From assembly GCA_023428295.1 (NCBI GenBank), contig JAEYYV010000041.1, positions 17,229 through 81,228 on the forward strand: a stretch of DNA of 64,000 nucleotides. The letters run 5' to 3'. The stretch comes from Pseudomonadota bacterium (lineage in GTDB: Bacteria > Myxococcota_A > Polyangia > Haliangiales > Haliangiaceae). Under the pieces are notes generated by a model, which saw only the letters and a list, made by a program, of their open reading frames with translations, did no database searches and was not told the DNA's origin. Below, piece after piece: positions 8,956-19,139 of the stretch (within the stretch, counting starts at the first letter, position 1; each line of letters opens with the position of its first letter). A program made the position numbers and the translations under genes.

Positions 8956-9303
8956 TCAGGGTGCTTTCGTAAAGGTCCCGCCAGACGAGTTGCAGGCCAT
9001 CTCCAGCTCGTTCGCGGGGATCGGATAGCTCGCGTAGTAGACGTCGGTGTGCTCCGTCTTCGCACACCGGCCGGTCATGTTCGCGGTCGGGCACGGAACC
9101 ATCGCGAACGTGGCGGTCTTGGCAATGGAGCAGAGCTCGGCGAGGTGGTCGCTTCCGGCGGCGAGGTTCGCGGCGCTGTACTCGCGGCAGTTGCCGGCCA
9201 CCCCGAGGTTGCACGAAGCCACGTCACCACTCGCGCGTCCGCTCTGCTTGCTGCACGCACTCACGACGATCACGAGAAGCCCCAGAGAAGCGAAGCGGCG
9301 CAT
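8956..9303 (-). CDS. Small Cys-rich lipoprotein (115 aa)
   Basis: Begins MRRFASLGLLVIVVSAC, a signal peptide with lipobox VSAC. After the lipid-bearing cysteine there are six more cysteines in about 95 residues (SCN, NCR, LCS, PCP, RCA, ACN), consistent with three disulfides in the periplasm or at the surface. No family recognised. The start is only 20 bp from the divergent monooxygenase start at 9324, so the two promoters must overlap the opposite genes or be very compact. Confidence 0.75.
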   Translation of the reverse strand: MRRFASLGLLVIVVSACSKQSGRASGDVASCNLGVAGNCREYSAANLAAGSDHLAELCSIAKTATFAMVPCPTANMTGRCAKTEHTDVYYASYPIPANELEMACNSSGGTFTKAP

Positions 9304-9323
9304 GGGTGCATTATGCTCCGAGC

Positions 9324-10751
9324 ATGAGCGCGCCGGAGCACCTGGATGTCGTCATCGTCGGCGCAGGTCTGTCTGGAATTGGCGCCGCCTATCACTTGCA
9401 GTCCAAGTGTCCGCACAAGACCTATGCGGTGCTCGAAGGTCGCGAGCGACTCGGCGGCACGTGGGACCTGTTCACGTACCCGGGCATTCGCTCGGACTCG
9501 GACATGTACACGCTCGGCTATCGCTTCCGACCGTGGTCCTCGCCCAAGGCGATCGCCGACGGTCCGTCGATCCTCGCGTACGTGCGCGAGACGGCCGAGG
9601 CCTACGGCATCGACAAGAAGATTCGCTATCGCCATCGCGTCGAGCACGCGAGCTGGTCGCGCGATCGGTGGACGCTGACGATCTCCGGGGGCCGCACGCT
9701 GACGTGCTCCTTCCTCTATCTCTGCGTCGGCTACTACGACTACGCGAAGGGCTACACGCCCGAGCTCGAGGGGCGCGAGACGTTCGCCGGGCGCATCGTG
9801 CATCCGCAGTTCTGGCCCGACGACCTCGACTACACGAACAAGCGCGTGATCGTCGTCGGCAGCGGCGCCACCGCGGTGACGCTCGTGCCCGAGCTCGCGA
9901 AGAAGGCCGCCCACGTGACCATGCTGCAGCGCTCGCCGACGTACGTCGTCACGGTGCCCGGCAAGGATCCGATCGCGGAGATGATGCGCGGCAAGCTGCC
10001 ACCAAGCGCCGCGTACGGCATCACGCGCTGGAAGAACGTGCTGTTCGGGATGGCCTTCTTCCAGTACAGCCGCCGATTCCCGGCGCACGCGAAGAAGTTC
10101 CTCATCAACCAGGTGAAGAAGTCGCTCGGCGATGCGTTCGACGCCACGCACTTCACGCCGAAGTACGGCCCGTGGGATCAGCGTCTGTGCCTGGTACCGG
10201 ATAACGATCTGTTCGCGTCGATCCGCGATGGCAGCGCGAGCGTCGTCACCGATCACATCGCGCGGCTGACACCCACGGGCATCGCGCTGCGCTCGGGCAC
10301 GCACCTCGACGCGGACATCGTGGTCACGGCGACCGGGCTCGTACTCCAGATCTTCGGCGGCATGACGCTCGACGTCGAGGGCACGCGTATCGTCCCTCGC
10401 GATGTCCTCGTCTACAAAGGCATGATGTGCAGCGACGTGCCGAACCTCGCGTTCGCGGCGGGCTACACGAACGCGTCGTGGACGCTCAAGGCGGACCTCA
10501 CCAGCGAGTACGTCTGCCGCTTGATCAACTTCATGGACGAGCGCCACTACACGTCGTGCCGCCCTCGGCGCCCGGCGAACATGGGCGAGCTGCCGCTTCT
10601 CGATTTCTCGTCGGGGTATGTCACGCGCGCCGCGGACTATCTGCCGCGCCAAGGCGTCGAACGGCCGTGGCGCCTCTATCAGAACTACGCGCTCGATCTC
10701 GTCACGCTTCGCTATCTCGGCCTGACCGATCCAGCGATGGAATTTGCGTGA
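9324..10751 (+). CDS. Flavin-containing (Baeyer-Villiger type) monooxygenase
   Basis: 475 residues from the ATG at 9324; an in-frame GTG at 9306 would add six residues and is less likely because it leaves two bases to the divergent gene. It has an N-terminal FAD-binding GxGxxG (VGAGLSGIGAAYHL), the Baeyer-Villiger fingerprint FxGxxxHxxxW as FAGRIVHPQFW, and a second NADPH-binding GxGxxA (VVGSGATAV). Family members insert oxygen next to ketones or oxidise heteroatoms, using NADPH and FAD in the cytoplasm. The stop overlaps the start of the patatin-like gene (GTGA), so the two should be translated together; a lipase next to an ester-forming oxygenase makes metabolic sense. Substrate unknown. 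Confidence 0.92.
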   Translation: MSAPEHLDVVIVGAGLSGIGAAYHLQSKCPHKTYAVLEGRERLGGTWDLFTYPGIRSDSDMYTLGYRFRPWSSPKAIADGPSILAYVRETAEAYGIDKKIRYRHRVEHASWSRDRWTLTISGGRTLTCSFLYLCVGYYDYAKGYTPELEGRETFAGRIVHPQFWPDDLDYTNKRVIVVGSGATAVTLVPELAKKAAHVTMLQRSPTYVVTVPGKDPIAEMMRGKLPPSAAYGITRWKNVLFGMAFFQYSRRFPAHAKKFLINQVKKSLGDAFDATHFTPKYGPWDQRLCLVPDNDLFASIRDGSASVVTDHIARLTPTGIALRSGTHLDADIVVTATGLVLQIFGGMTLDVEGTRIVPRDVLVYKGMMCSDVPNLAFAAGYTNASWTLKADLTSEYVCRLINFMDERHYTSCRPRRPANMGELPLLDFSSGYVTRAADYLPRQGVERPWRLYQNYALDLVTLRYLGLTDPAMEFA

Positions 10752-11575
10752 ACGCGATCGTCGTCGAGGGCGGAGCGATGCGTGGCATCTATGCCGCAGG
10801 CGTGCTCGACGTGTTCCTCGAGCGCGACTTCCATCCGTTCGACATCGCGATCGGCGCATCCGCCGGCGCGTGCAACCTCGCCTCGCACCTCGCCGGCCAA
10901 CACGGCAGGAATCGTCGCTGCTACACGACGCAGATGTCGCGCGCGGAGTTCGTCGATCCGCGGCGCTTCTTCCGCGGCGGCCACTGGATCGACATCGACT
11001 ACTTGTGGGACGCGTTCGCGCGCGAAGACCCGCTCGACGCGCCCGCTGCCGCCGCGCACCCCACGAAGCTCGTCGTCGCCGCCACCTCCGTCGAGTCCGG
11101 CGATCCGCACTTCTTCGAGCCCAGCGCCGACTCGCTGATCGAGGTGCTTCGCGCGTCCTCCGCCGTGCCCGTGCTGTTCCGCAAGACCGTGGAGATCGAG
11201 GGCAAGCGCTTCGTCGACGGCGGCGTGAGCGCGCCGATTCCCGTCGAGGAAGCGTACCGCCGCGGCGCGCGCAGGATCGTGGTCATCCGCTCGCGCCCCG
11301 AGCGCTTCGGCGGTCCTTCACGCGTCGAGTCGATGCTCGCGTCCGTCGCGTTCCGCAAGCAGCCCGGGCTCGCGCGTGCGTTCCGCGTCTATCGCGATCG
11401 CTACGCGCGCGCGGTCGCGTTCCTGCGCCGCCCGCCCGCCGGCTGTACCATCATCGAGGTCGTTCCCTCGCGCCACCTGCGCACGGGCCGCACCACGCGC
11501 GATCCGCGCGCGCTCGCCGAGGATTACGCCGCCGGTCGTGCTGCCGGGCTGCGCGCGATCCAGCGCTGGAGCTAG
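10748..11575 (+). CDS. Patatin-like phospholipase/esterase
   Basis: 275 residues from the GTG at 10748, which overlaps the stop of the monooxygenase by four bases. Patatin hallmarks are in order: an oxyanion-hole stretch VEGGAMRGIYAAGVLD, the nucleophile elbow GASAG (GxSxG), and the catalytic aspartate in VDGGVSAP. The family uses a Ser-Asp dyad to hydrolyse acyl esters of phospholipids and other lipids. No signal peptide, so probably cytoplasmic. It resembles the bacterial YjjU/RssA-like patatins in length. It ends tail to tail with the nitroreductase, the two stops overlapping by four bases. Confidence 0.93.
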   Translation: MNAIVVEGGAMRGIYAAGVLDVFLERDFHPFDIAIGASAGACNLASHLAGQHGRNRRCYTTQMSRAEFVDPRRFFRGGHWIDIDYLWDAFAREDPLDAPAAAAHPTKLVVAATSVESGDPHFFEPSADSLIEVLRASSAVPVLFRKTVEIEGKRFVDGGVSAPIPVEEAYRRGARRIVVIRSRPERFGGPSRVESMLASVAFRKQPGLARAFRVYRDRYARAVAFLRRPPAGCTIIEVVPSRHLRTGRTTRDPRALAEDYAAGRAAGLRAIQRWS

Positions 11576-12150
11576 CGATACGGCCGGCGCCCCGCGCCGT
11601 CGATCACGATCGTCATCGGCGCGACGTCTACCGCCGCGCGCGGCGCGCTCTCCTTCGTCGACGTGCCGAGATGGATCCAGCCGAACATCTGCTCGGCGTC
11701 CGACATCGCGAACAGCTCGGCCAGCGCCTTGCCGCGCGTGAACGGCACGCTCTTCCACACCGCGCCGATCGACATGGCGCGCGCGGCGAGGACGATCGCG
11801 TAGCCAGCGCATGCGGCGGTGGCGTGTTGCTCCCATGTCTCGATCTTTCCGGGCTTGGGCGACGCGATCAGCACGATGCTCGCCGGCGATCGAAACGCCT
11901 TCGCGCTCATCTTCTCGAGCGCCGACTCGCTCGCCGACGGAGCGTGCTCGCGCGCCGCCGCCGCCAGCGCGCTGCCGAACGCGGCCCGCCCCTCGGGCTC
12001 TACGACGGCGAGCCGAAACGGAAGCAGCTTGCCGTGATCGGGAACCATCGTAGCTGCCTGCAGCAGCCGCTCGAACTGCTCGGACGTTGGGCCGGGCGCC
12101 TCCAGCGTGCTCGCGCTGCGACCGACAAGGAGCTCGAAGGGATCTGTCAT
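11572..12150 (-). CDS. Nitroreductase family protein (YdjA-like)
   Basis: 192 residues, the short single-domain length of the YdjA subgroup. The N-terminal pattern LLVGRSASTLEAPGPTSEQFERLLQAATMVPDHGKLLPFRLAVVE matches the FMN-binding Arg-Ser-x-Ser motif and the PDH-x3-PWR region of YdjA in spread form; the rest has AACAGYAIVLAARAMSIGAVWKSVP before the C-terminal strand. These homodimeric FMN enzymes reduce nitro or quinone groups with NAD(P)H. It shares its 3' end with the patatin-like gene and is 26 bp downstream of the PAS histidine kinase on its own strand. Physiological substrate unknown. Confidence 0.9.
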   Translation of the reverse strand: MTDPFELLVGRSASTLEAPGPTSEQFERLLQAATMVPDHGKLLPFRLAVVEPEGRAAFGSALAAAAREHAPSASESALEKMSAKAFRSPASIVLIASPKPGKIETWEQHATAACAGYAIVLAARAMSIGAVWKSVPFTRGKALAELFAMSDAEQMFGWIHLGTSTKESAPRAAVDVAPMTIVIDGAGRRPYR

Positions 12151-12176
12151 TAGGTGTCCTGCACTTCTACCGTGGG

Positions 12177-13241
12177 TTAGCCGAGCGGCAAGGTCACGCG
12201 AAATGTCGATCCGATGCCCGGCGAGCTCGTGACCTCGACGCGCCCATTGTGGGCTTCGACGATCTGACGCGCGATGAACAGCCCGAGGCCGAGGCCGCCG
12301 TAGTGCGAAGGCACTGCGCGCTCGAACTTTCCAAAGATGCGCTGCACGTCGTCGTCGGCGACTCCGATGCCTTGATCGGTGACCTCGAGACGCGCCACGT
12401 GCGAGTCGCGCGTAACGGTGACGCGCACCGGGCGACCTCGGCCGAACTTGAACGCGTTGCTAAGGAGGTTCGTCAGCACTTGATCCATGCGCAGGCGATC
12501 CCAACGACCGCGAATCGCTTGCACCTCGAGGACGAGCTCGGAGCCCACGGCTTCGGCGCGCGCGCGCAAGCGCTCGGCCACGTCCGTGACGAGGTCGGCC
12601 AGGTCGAGGTCGGCCAGGTCGAGCTTGATGTAACCCTTGGCAGCTTGCGCATCGAGGAGCGTGTCGATGAGCGTGGTCAGCCGACCCGATTCGCGGACGG
12701 CGGCGTCGGCGAGGACACGCAGGTGTGCTCGCGTGGCGCCGCGATCGAGGAGGCGCTGGAGGTTCTGAAGCTGGAGGCTGACGTTCGTCAGGGGAGCGCG
12801 CAGCTCGTGAGACGCGATCATGAGGAAGTCATCGCGCAGCGAGAGCGCGTGCTGCGTGGTGGCGAGCAGATCCTCGCGCTCGGACTCGAAGCGCTTGCGC
12901 TCGGAGATGTCGCGGATGATCGAGAACAAGCAGCGGCGCCCCGACATCGTCTCGCCGCGCGAGGAGACCTCGACCGGGAACACCGAGCCGTCGCGACGCT
13001 TGTGATGCGTGTCGAACAGGATCCCCTGCGCGTCTGCGATGCGCATCTGCTGGCTGACGATCGTGGGATCCGGACGCAGATCGAAGATGGTACGTGCGAG
13101 GAGCTCCTCGCGGCAGTAGCCGTACGCGCGCTCGGCGGCGGCATTGACGTCGATGATGCACCCGTCGTCCGCATCGATCACCAAGATGATGTCGCGTGCG
13201 TGCTCGAACAGGTATGCCGTGATGTCGGGGTCGTGGTGCAT
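12177..13241 (-). CDS. Soluble PAS-domain sensor histidine kinase
   Basis: 354 residues with no membrane segment. A PAS domain spans about 6-118 (ending SIIRDISERKR), then a HisKA dimerisation helix with the phospho-acceptor in MIASHELRAPLTNV, then an ATPase domain with an N-box (DQVLTNLLSNAFKFG), G1 (VTDQGIGV) and G2 (YGGLGLGLFIARQIV). It should sense a cytoplasmic signal and autophosphorylate. No response regulator gene is adjacent. A 15-bp exact tandem duplication (12594-12623) gives the local sequence LDLADLDLADL between HisKA and the ATPase. The start codon faces the divergent lipoprotein at 13275. Confidence 0.93.
   Translation of the reverse strand: MHHDPDITAYLFEHARDIILVIDADDGCIIDVNAAAERAYGYCREELLARTIFDLRPDPTIVSQQMRIADAQGILFDTHHKRRDGSVFPVEVSSRGETMSGRRCLFSIIRDISERKRFESEREDLLATTQHALSLRDDFLMIASHELRAPLTNVSLQLQNLQRLLDRGATRAHLRVLADAAVRESGRLTTLIDTLLDAQAAKGYIKLDLADLDLADLVTDVAERLRARAEAVGSELVLEVQAIRGRWDRLRMDQVLTNLLSNAFKFGRGRPVRVTVTRDSHVARLEVTDQGIGVADDDVQRIFGKFERAVPSHYGGLGLGLFIARQIVEAHNGRVEVTSSPGIGSTFRVTLPLG
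12594..12623. repeat. Exact 15-bp tandem duplication inside the histidine kinase gene
   Basis: The unit GTCGGCCAGGTCGAG occurs twice in direct succession. It is in frame and adds five residues, giving DLADL twice in the segment between the dimerisation and ATPase domains. Confidence 0.85.
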
Positions 13242-13274
13242 TGACCGGGACTGGCCGCCACGTTACAGCGCGGC

Positions 13275-14663
13275 ATGCACCTGCGCACACTCTTCGTGAC
13301 GATGATCCTCGTTGCCGCCTGCGGGAAATCCAAGGACGGCGATGGCGGCGACAAACCGGCCAAAGGTAGGACCGATCGCCCCACGAACACGGATGTCGCG
13401 TCGCTGTTCACCGGCAAGTCCGTGACGCTTCCGCCCGAGGTGGCGAAGGCGACGTTCGACACGAAGAAGGCAGACGTCGAGAAAGCGCTCGGCGGCGAAG
13501 CGAGCTACCTCTCGTCGAAGACGCACGCGGATGTCTCGTACGACCTGGACTACTCGAACGCAGAGAACCTCGAGAAGATCTCGGTGACCACGCGTAACAA
13601 CAAGCTCGAGCCGATCCTCACGAAGCAGTGGGGACCACCGATCAAGCTCGAGAAAGGTCAGCTGTTCTGGTTCAACCCCGAAGCCTCGATCCGCGCGTGG
13701 ATCCCCGAGCGCGGCAACGGCGAGCGCGTGGTGTTCTCGAAGTACGAGCCACCGACGGTTCTCCTCGGCGGCAAGGGGTTCGACCTCGCCTTCGCGAAGG
13801 ACAAGGCGCTGCTCGGCGCCACGCTCGACGAGCTCCACGCGGCGTGGGGCGCGAAGCTGTGCGATTGGGAGCGTCAGTCCGAGGCGATGAAGAAGGCCTT
13901 CGCGGAGAACGCGAAAGACAGCCTGTATCAACTCGAGCCATCGCGCCTGCAGCTGCGCTTCTGCCCCGCGTGGTCGCGTACGATCGAGGAGTACTCTCCG
14001 GCGGCCGACACGATCTCCATGGGCCGCGACGGCAAGGTGTTCGCGGTGCGCATGTCGTTCCCCACGGGCGGCTCGCCGGAGCTGGCCGCGCAACTGGTGA
14101 AGACGTTCGACGACAAGTTCGGCGACGCGACGGAGCTCACCGAGAACGAGACCACGAAAGCGCGGTTCTACTTCGACACGGACAAGAAGATGCGAGCGAT
14201 CGCGACGGTCAGCAAAGACTACGTGAACCTCTCCGTCGGTCCGTACATGCCCATCGCCGACATCATCGGTGATGCGAGCACGGCAGGCTTCGCGATCGAA
14301 ACACCGAGCATGGTGGGCGGCACCGTCGAGCAGATCAGCAAGGAGAACGAGGCCACGATCCATCACATGGGCACGCTGCACGAGCTCGTGCTGCCGCCGA
14401 CCGAATGGTCCTCCTGGCAGACGGAGGTCGACCTGCACTGGATGGCGCACGCGACCAAGAGCGATGGCTACCGCATCGTCGTGCACCACACCAACAACGA
14501 GCCCGGTGGGGATGTCGTGTTCGAGCTGCTGAAGGCGAAGTACGGCGAGCCGAAGAAGACGGAGACCGACGACAAGGGCAAGACCTTCACGTTCAAGAAG
14601 GGGAACCGCACGGTGCGCGCGTGGCGCGTGAACCAGCAGTGGCAGCTGAACGTCACGAAGTGA
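13275..14663 (+). CDS. Lipoprotein of unknown function (462 aa)
   Basis: Starts MHLRTLFVTMILVAAC, a lipoprotein signal peptide. A short Gly/Asp/Lys-rich linker follows, then a soluble body with mixed alpha/beta character: several segments of the form WGPPIKLEKGQLFWFNPEASIRAW and AKYGEPKKTETDDKGKTFTF recur in spirit, suggesting two or three related subdomains that each compare two sequences of length about 60-70. No enzyme motif found. It starts 33 bp from the divergent PAS kinase and ends directly against the stop of the receptor-like kinase on the other strand. Function unknown. Confidence 0.85.
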   Translation: MHLRTLFVTMILVAACGKSKDGDGGDKPAKGRTDRPTNTDVASLFTGKSVTLPPEVAKATFDTKKADVEKALGGEASYLSSKTHADVSYDLDYSNAENLEKISVTTRNNKLEPILTKQWGPPIKLEKGQLFWFNPEASIRAWIPERGNGERVVFSKYEPPTVLLGGKGFDLAFAKDKALLGATLDELHAAWGAKLCDWERQSEAMKKAFAENAKDSLYQLEPSRLQLRFCPAWSRTIEEYSPAADTISMGRDGKVFAVRMSFPTGGSPELAAQLVKTFDDKFGDATELTENETTKARFYFDTDKKMRAIATVSKDYVNLSVGPYMPIADIIGDASTAGFAIETPSMVGGTVEQISKENEATIHHMGTLHELVLPPTEWSSWQTEVDLHWMAHATKSDGYRIVVHHTNNEPGGDVVFELLKAKYGEPKKTETDDKGKTFTFKKGNRTVRAWRVNQQWQLNVTK

Positions 14664-16703
<2,040 letters not shown>

Positions 16704-16715
16704 TCGGCTAGTTTG

Positions 16716-18017
16716 TCAGAAGATCTGACCGACGCAGCTGGCGATGTCGAACAGCATGAAGGCGAGCGCCTTCTCTTGCGGCGTCATCGGCTGGCTGTCG
16801 CAGTTGTCCGGGAACGGCGTGCCCGGCGAGCTTCCCGAACCGCTGACGTGCATGTCGGTGAACACCACCTTGCCGCAGCGCTGCTCCTTGGGCTGCTCGA
16901 TCGGAGTAGTGAACTGGATCGTCTGCGGCTTGTTCGTGCTGCTCGCATACAGCCACTGCTCGGCGATGGTCTTGTCGACGGAGTCGCACATCTGCCGAGG
17001 CGAGCTGATCGGCACGACGCCGAGCGAGGTGGAGCCCATCACGTTCTGCATCCACTGCGCGAACGCCGCCCCCTTGGGGTTCGACATCTGATCGATGATC
17101 GCCGTCGACGGGCCGCTGGTCTCGCTCGGACACGATGCGACGCGCGTCCACTCGGACGAGGGCGAGGGACCACCACCGCCCGTTCTTCCGTCGATCCAGA
17201 TGTTGTGATAGTGCGAGCCGAACACGCGACCGCCGAGGTCAGCGTACGCCTTGATGTTGTCCATCATCGCTTGCGTCTTCTCGTCTGCGCGTTGGCCGCA
17301 CTCGCACGACATGAACACCGCGTCGTACTGCTTCAGCTTGTCGAGATCGCCCCACAGCGACGACATGCGGCTCAGCGTTTGTCCACCGCTGATCGTGTTC
17401 CAGCCGTTGCTCGAGTAGAGGTGAATCGCACCCGTGCCGGTGTCGCTCGTGAACTCGGAGTCGGCGATGCCGATCTTGCGCATGAGGCACTCGAGCTCGT
17501 CGCAGTTGCCGGAGACGAGCGCCATCTTCGGGATATCACCTTGCAGCTTGGTGCGCGGCAGCGACGTGTCAGCAGCGACGAGCGGGTTGTCCGAGCACTC
17601 GGTGACGTTGGGCACCGTGATCTGACGGCGCCACTTGCCGACCTGGATCACGATCGGGATGTTCAGACCCGACGGTGCGTTCGGCAGCGTGAACTGTCCC
17701 TTGTCGTCGGTGACGACGTGAACGAGCGCGCCACCTTGCAGCGTGTCCGTGCACCGCGAGCATTGCAGACCGGGCTGGAGCGGCCCCGGATCACCGAGCG
17801 GGATGTAGACGTTCACGCCGTAGAGCGCGAGCGTTCCGTTCGGCGCGTAGACCGTTCCGGAGATGGTCGTCGGTGGCCTGCCCTGCTCTTCGCATTTGAC
17901 GATGCGGCACTCGAGTCCCTCGCACTGCTCCTCGCCGCCACCATCACCACCGTTGCGTTCAGCGGGGCCACAGCCGACGACGGTCATTACAAGCAAAGAC
18001 GCGATCACGAAGCGCAT
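16716..18017 (-). CDS. Cys-rich surface lipoprotein with carboxypeptidase-regulatory-like domain
   Basis: About 433 residues from the ATG at 18017; an upstream in-frame codon at 18047 would put ten residues before the signal peptide. MRFVIASLLVMTVVGC gives a lipobox (VVGC). Next is a CECRIV-like Cys-rich stretch, then a beta-sandwich reminiscent of the carboxypeptidase regulatory domain (ISGTVYAPNGTLALYGVNVYIP, DDKGQFTLPNAP). The C-terminal part has features that could be a Rossmann-like domain (YDAVFMSCECGQ, IKAYADLGGRVFGSHYHNIW) and ends EKALAFMLFDIASCVGQIF, a tail I associate with a recurrent myxobacterial family without known function. It is 12 bp upstream of the receptor-like kinase; co-function is plausible. 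Confidence 0.85.
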   Translation of the reverse strand: MRFVIASLLVMTVVGCGPAERNGGDGGGEEQCEGLECRIVKCEEQGRPPTTISGTVYAPNGTLALYGVNVYIPLGDPGPLQPGLQCSRCTDTLQGGALVHVVTDDKGQFTLPNAPSGLNIPIVIQVGKWRRQITVPNVTECSDNPLVAADTSLPRTKLQGDIPKMALVSGNCDELECLMRKIGIADSEFTSDTGTGAIHLYSSNGWNTISGGQTLSRMSSLWGDLDKLKQYDAVFMSCECGQRADEKTQAMMDNIKAYADLGGRVFGSHYHNIWIDGRTGGGGPSPSSEWTRVASCPSETSGPSTAIIDQMSNPKGAAFAQWMQNVMGSTSLGVVPISSPRQMCDSVDKTIAEQWLYASSTNKPQTIQFTTPIEQPKEQRCGKVVFTDMHVSGSGSSPGTPFPDNCDSQPMTPQEKALAFMLFDIASCVGQIF

Positions 18018-18090
18018 GGACGCGCTTATACACCAACGGCATCCCATCGAGATCGAGGATCCTCACGGGTCCACGCCCGCGTAGGTCCGC

Positions 18091-19044
18091 TCAGCGCTTG
18101 AGGATCCGGCGGAGGAACCCGGGGCGCGTGGGCTTGGCGGTCACGCGCTTGGCCCCCTCGAGCGCCTCGCGCATCTCGTTTGCCGACGCGAACCGGGTCT
18201 CGCGCGAGTGCGACAGCGCCTTGGCCACGATGAGATCGAGCCAGCCCGGCAGCTCGGGACGGAGCTTGGCCGGATGGCGCTCGAGCTCGCCCTTCAGGAC
18301 CTTGGGCAACAGATCGCCCTTGGACGAGAACGTGTAGGGCCACTTGCCCGTGAGGATCTCGAACATGACCACGCCGAGCGAGAACACGTCTGCGCGACCA
18401 TCGACGGCCGTGGGATCCGCGGCCTGCTCCGGCGAGATGTACAGCGGCGTTCCGAGGAGCTGGTTGCGCGTGGTGAGCTTGCCGAGATCGTCGTCGACCT
18501 TCGCGAAGCCGAGATCGAGCAGCTTCACCTGATCCTCCCCGGTCGGTCCGATGACGAGATAGATGTTGGCGCTCTTCAGGTCGCGATGGACGACGCCGCG
18601 ATCGTGAAGCGCCTGCAGGCCGCCGAGCACCTCGATCGCGATCTGGATGACGCGGCCCGGGCTGATCGTTCCCTCGTCCTTGCGGATCGAGTACAGGTCG
18701 CGACCTTCGAGACGATCCATCTCGATGAACGCGCAGCCGTCGTCGGTGGTCCCCGCGTTGTGCACGGCGACGAACGCGGGATGCCCCATGCCCGCCGTCT
18801 CGCGCGCCTCGCGAACGAAGCGAGCGCCGAGCTCCTGATCGACGGCGAACCGCTTGTGCAACACCTTCAGCGCGATCTCGCGCTCGAGCACGCGGTGGTG
18901 CGCCGCGTACACGGCCGCGATGCCACCGCAACCGAGGAGCTGCCCGATCTCGTACTTGCCCTGGATCGTTTCGCCTGTCCGGTGCTCCGGACAGTGCTGG
19001 ATGCCCCCCGCATGGGAGCTCTCGCACATCTCGCAACGCGCCAT
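18091..19044 (-). CDS. Ser/Thr protein kinase with N-terminal zinc-ribbon motif
   Basis: 317 residues from the ATG at 19044; a longer frame from 19089 would run into the divergent gene. The first 21 residues carry Cys4, Cys7, Cys18 and His21 (a CxxC...CxxH zinc-ribbon-like motif). The kinase domain follows: GCGGIAAVY, ALKVL, HRDLKSANIY. The usual DFG is DLG (LLDLGFAKV). The activation loop has TTRNQLLGTPLYISPEQ. No membrane segment was found, and the C-terminus is basic (RPGFLRRILKR). It is divergent from the FHA-PilZ gene; an FHA domain binds phosphothreonine, so that protein is a natural candidate partner. Confidence 0.92.
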   Translation of the reverse strand: MARCEMCESSHAGGIQHCPEHRTGETIQGKYEIGQLLGCGGIAAVYAAHHRVLEREIALKVLHKRFAVDQELGARFVREARETAGMGHPAFVAVHNAGTTDDGCAFIEMDRLEGRDLYSIRKDEGTISPGRVIQIAIEVLGGLQALHDRGVVHRDLKSANIYLVIGPTGEDQVKLLDLGFAKVDDDLGKLTTRNQLLGTPLYISPEQAADPTAVDGRADVFSLGVVMFEILTGKWPYTFSSKGDLLPKVLKGELERHPAKLRPELPGWLDLIVAKALSHSRETRFASANEMREALEGAKRVTAKPTRPGFLRRILKR

Positions 19045-19139
19045 GGGCCTCGCGCCATTGTAGCCCTTCCATGCGCGAGTTGGGCACACCGCAAGATCGT
19101 GCTTCCGCAGCGACGAGGTTCGCGATAAGTCCAGCGAGC

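Noticed and set aside
6952..9327. Plus-strand open frame of 791 codons
   Set aside because: Antisense to the HDOD and hypothetical genes; composition is that of a shadow frame.
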